Positions 63,889 to 64,000 of a stretch of 64,000 bases of DNA are shown here, one piece after another. The notes below the pieces were generated by a model. It saw nothing but the letters and a program-made list of their open reading frames with translations. It did no database searches and was not told the origin of the DNA. Numbering within the stretch: the stretch's first letter is position 1; each line of letters begins with the position of its first letter. This stretch comes from Castanea sativa (Eukaryota > Streptophyta > Magnoliopsida > Fagales > Fagaceae): contig NC_134017.1 in NCBI RefSeq assembly GCF_040712315.1, positions 52,911,136 to 52,975,135 on the forward strand. Reading direction: 5' to 3'. The translations under genes were made by a program, and so were the position numbers.

Positions 63889-64000
63889 AAATAATGTACT
63901 TATTGAACTTTACACATTTTCTTGTCACTAATTGGAATGAGTAACTAAACAAAATAAATACACTAACTAATCTCAGAAGTAGATCCTCGAAAAAAAAAAA

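Noticed and set aside
1..64000. CRISPR arrays, operons, ribosome-binding sites
   Set aside because: The DNA is plant nuclear; the tandem repeats here have no regular unique spacers.

Overview
The window is nuclear DNA of a higher plant, most likely a woody eudicot. The evidence is an AT-rich background, spliced genes with GT-AG introns, plant-type LTR retrotransposons, Helitrons, MULE/hAT/Tourist-like elements and a plant-specific bHLH gene with its conserved upstream ORF. The repeat families look like those of Fagales (oak relatives), but that is an impression and was not tested. Nothing prokaryotic is present.

Layout. 1-25.6 kb is a gene-poor mosaic of old transposons: the end of a gypsy LTR, a MULE with 9-bp target duplication, two solo LTRs with perfect 5-bp duplications, two hAT-type elements with 8-bp duplications, SINE-like elements, a LINE RNase H relic, locally reduplicated blocks, and a piece of mitochondrial 18S rRNA. 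25.6-32.85 kb is one Ty1/copia element on the minus strand (duplication GATAA), and its left LTR is split by a 2.3-kb Helitron. 33.3-34.5 kb holds an LEA-2/NDR1-HIN1-like gene as a near-palindromic inverted duplication, with a frame break in each arm. 36.6-46.9 kb is a dead copia element split by a 9.4-kb gypsy element (duplication CTACC) whose gag runs straight into integrase. 46.9-57.1 kb is a Tat-lineage gypsy element whose gag-pol is on the minus strand and which carries a separate spliced gene, with its own TATA box, on the plus strand.

57.9-61.3 kb is the one gene that looks functional: a bHLH144/SACL3-type member of the SAC51 family. Its long spliced leader carries a short uORF and the family's conserved peptide uORF, which is itself interrupted by an intron. 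In this family the uORF represses translation of the main ORF and thermospermine relieves the repression. 61.3-64 kb is 3' flank with two Tourist-like MITEs and a foldback element.

The most notable observations are: (1) the intron inside the conserved uORF of the bHLH gene; (2) the Helitron whose empty site is preserved in the sister LTR and which appears to carry a scrap of an SWC2/YL1-like exon; (3) the antisense spliced gene of the Tat element; (4) a strong, sharply bounded deficit of CTG/CAG trinucleotides inside that element, which recodes conserved residues and looks like a base-calling artefact; (5) a cohort of tiny A-tail insertions with target duplications; (6) the LEA-2 palindrome; (7) the mitochondrial rRNA insert inside a copia relic.
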